This document shows, piece after piece, positions 62,669 through 64,000 of a stretch of DNA of 64,000 nucleotides. Source of the DNA: Streptomyces sp. NRRL S-350 (lineage in GTDB: Bacteria; Actinomycetota; Actinomycetes; Streptomycetales; Streptomycetaceae). Positions within the stretch are counted from its first letter, which is position 1, and every line of letters begins with the position of its first letter. The notes below the pieces were generated by a model that was not told where the DNA came from, searched no databases, and was given only the letters and a program-made list of their open reading frames with translations. The translations under genes were made by a program, and so were the position numbers. The stretch lies in NCBI RefSeq assembly GCF_000719705.1, contig NZ_JOHO01000008.1:124001-188000 (forward strand), given 5' to 3'.

Positions 62669-63682
62669 GTGAGCAGTAGCGGCCTTATCTACGCCGTCAT
62701 CGTAGGGGCCTGGGCCGCCTATCTGGTGCCGATGTGGCTCCGCAGGCAGGACGAACTCAACGAGGCGCGCCCGACGGAACGCTTCAGCACCGCCATCCGC
62801 CTGCTGGCCGGGCGTTCGGCGATGGAGCGGCGGGCAGCCCGGGCCCTGGGCGACGAACCGCGTGACGACGAGCAGAGCGACGACGGCCCTCCCGAACGGG
62901 ACGGGGCCGCCCCAGGCGACCCCGGCGAGCCGGAGGGCGACCGGGAGCCCGAACCCCCGGCGGAGCGCCCGGCCGAGCGGCCGGCGCCCGCACCGCAGGC
63001 CGGTGTCGAGCGCCGGGCGCGGCTGCTGGCCCGCCGACGCCGGATGGTCACCGTCCTCTTCCTCTGCTTCGCGCTCGGAGCGGTGGCCGCCGCGGTCGCC
63101 GGACTGGCCTTCCTCTGGGTCCCGGCGGTCCCGGCGGTCCTCCTCACCCTGTACATCGGGCACCTGCGCAAGCTGGAGCGCCAACGCTACGAGGTGAAGC
63201 TGGACCGCGTCCGGGCCGCCCAGGCGGCCGAGCGGCTGCGCAGGCGCGAGCAGCAGCGGGCCCAGGCCCCGGCGGCCGACGGCGCCCCGGCCGAAGCCCC
63301 TGCGGACGAGCCGGCCCCGGCCCCGCGCGGCGAGGAGCGCACCGGGCGCCGCCAGCACCTGCGGCTGGCCGCCGACCCCGAGGAGGCCACCGTCTCGGTG
63401 CCCTCCGCCTCCGCGGTCGCCGAGGCGACCGAGCACGAGGAGTGGGTCGACGGCATGCGCGAGCGCGGTGCGGCCGGCCCCGACTCCTGGGAGCCGGTGC
63501 CCGTCCCGCTGCCGACCTACGTGACCGCGCCGGTCGCCCCCCGGGTCTCCCGCGGGCTCGACCTGACGGCCCCCGGCACCTGGACCGCCGGCCGCCCCGC
63601 CGAGGCCCGCAGGACCCCGCTCTTCGACCAGTACGCCGAGTCCCAGGCCCCCGAGAGCCGGCCCCGAGCGGCCAACGAATGA
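62669..63682 (+). CDS. sepX: Divisome membrane protein SepX/GlpR family
   Basis: SepX is an actinobacterial membrane protein needed for normal Z-ring and septum formation in Streptomyces; mycobacterial relatives are called GlpR. The 337-residue protein has an N-terminal helix SSGLIYAVIVGAWAAYLVPMWLRRQDEL, a disordered acidic/Pro segment, two close helices near residues 125-165 (MVTVLFLCFALGAVAAAVAG) and a charged C-terminal half. The first segment is the most characteristic part. Its position downstream of mog and the GNAT gene matches what I recall of streptomycete gene order. Confidence 0.85.
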   Translation: MSSSGLIYAVIVGAWAAYLVPMWLRRQDELNEARPTERFSTAIRLLAGRSAMERRAARALGDEPRDDEQSDDGPPERDGAAPGDPGEPEGDREPEPPAERPAERPAPAPQAGVERRARLLARRRRMVTVLFLCFALGAVAAAVAGLAFLWVPAVPAVLLTLYIGHLRKLERQRYEVKLDRVRAAQAAERLRRREQQRAQAPAADGAPAEAPADEPAPAPRGEERTGRRQHLRLAADPEEATVSVPSASAVAEATEHEEWVDGMRERGAAGPDSWEPVPVPLPTYVTAPVAPRVSRGLDLTAPGTWTAGRPAEARRTPLFDQYAESQAPESRPRAANE

Positions 63683-63685
63683 CCC

Positions 63686-63724
63686 CGGCCGCCCCCGGCC
63701 GGCAGCGTGCGCCGGGGGCGGCCG
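63686..63724 (+). terminator. Terminator after sepX
   Basis: A perfect 14-bp stem (63686-63699 with 63711-63724) with an 11-nt loop starts right after the stop codon. Confidence 0.7.
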
Positions 63725-63786
63725 CCGGGGCGGCCCCGGGGGTGGTCACGGACCCCCTCCGGAAGGTGCTAGAGTTTCTTCTCGTT

Positions 63787-63862
<76 letters not shown>

Positions 63863-63890
63863 CAACGGATCGGCTCCGGCCGGTCCACCG

Positions 63891-63922
63891 AATCCCGCCG
63901 GGAGGCAACTCCCGGCGGGATT
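63891..63922 (+). terminator. Terminator after tRNA-Ala
   Basis: A perfect 14-bp stem with the GCAA tetraloop (63891-63904 with 63909-63922) is followed by TCGCGTTT. The last 78 bases of the window hold nothing I recognise. Confidence 0.82.
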
Positions 63923-64000
63923 TCGCGTTTCCTGACGCCGGGTCGGATCCGGGGGCCGCCGTGGCCGAGGTCACAACACCTTCCAGGCACGGTTTCTGAC

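Overview
The window is high-GC actinobacterial chromosome. Frames have strong third-position GC, and ATG, GTG and TTG starts are mixed. The gene set points to the Streptomycetaceae (Streptomyces, Kitasatospora or a close relative): the sigma factor HrdD, the division protein SepX, a WhiJ/BldB-type regulator pair, the FO synthase FbiC and a PI4P-binding-fold (GPP34) protein. I see no insertion sequence, phage, CRISPR array, rRNA or secondary-metabolite cluster. This is mostly core chromosome with a few accessory-looking patches.

Layout. 1-13.1 kb: the distal part of the respiratory complex I operon (nuoE to nuoN, nuoE cut by the window edge), closed by a strong hairpin. 13.4-18.7 kb: a long-chain polyprenyl diphosphate synthase (probably the menaquinone side chain), an orphan NarL-type response regulator, and korAB for 2-oxoacid:ferredoxin oxidoreductase. 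18.7-28.4 kb: small and regulatory genes, namely a VOC protein, an LCP cell-wall ligase with a small membrane protein, a lipoprotein, a DsbA/FrnE thiol oxidoreductase, a DUF6215-like protein, a TPR protein, a DUF6011-like zinc-site protein, and TetR and HxlR regulators. 28.5-33.7 kb: a quinone-reductase-like SDR divergent from the HxlR gene, a RarD permease, and a LolA-like/ABC-2 operon. 33.9-40.3 kb: fbiC (coenzyme F420 precursor), an ADP-ribosylglycohydrolase, the XRE/DUF397 pair and a GPP34 protein. 40.6-47.1 kb: a D,D-carboxypeptidase with a very long cytoplasmic tail, a membrane glycosyltransferase, tRNA-Arg(CCU), a nitrilase-family hydrolase and a PAP2 phosphatase. 47.4-54 kb: hrdD behind a perfect SigR-type promoter, mscL, a zinc-ribbon protein, an MFS transporter and a K+(Na+)/H+ antiporter. 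54-64 kb: a penicillin-acylase-family hydrolase, 5-formyl-THF cyclo-ligase, a GGDEF protein, galU, moeA-moaC-mog, a GNAT acetyltransferase that appears to start with CTG, sepX and tRNA-Ala(CGC).

How the genes fit together. Complex I, the polyprenyl synthase, KorAB and FbiC all serve redox metabolism (quinone reduction, quinone side chain, ferredoxin reduction, deazaflavin cofactor). LCP, D,D-carboxypeptidase, GalU, PAP2, the membrane glycosyltransferase and SepX serve the envelope and division. MoeA, MoaC and Mog make molybdenum cofactor. The most interesting sequence-level observations are the CTG-initiated GNAT gene, the SigR-type promoter of hrdD, three genes whose -10 boxes sit 6-7 nt before the start codon (likely leaderless), an HxlR operator between the quinone-reductase pair, and repeated short-repeat expansions at the ends of unrelated proteins. 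I did not find a convincing new multi-gene system.
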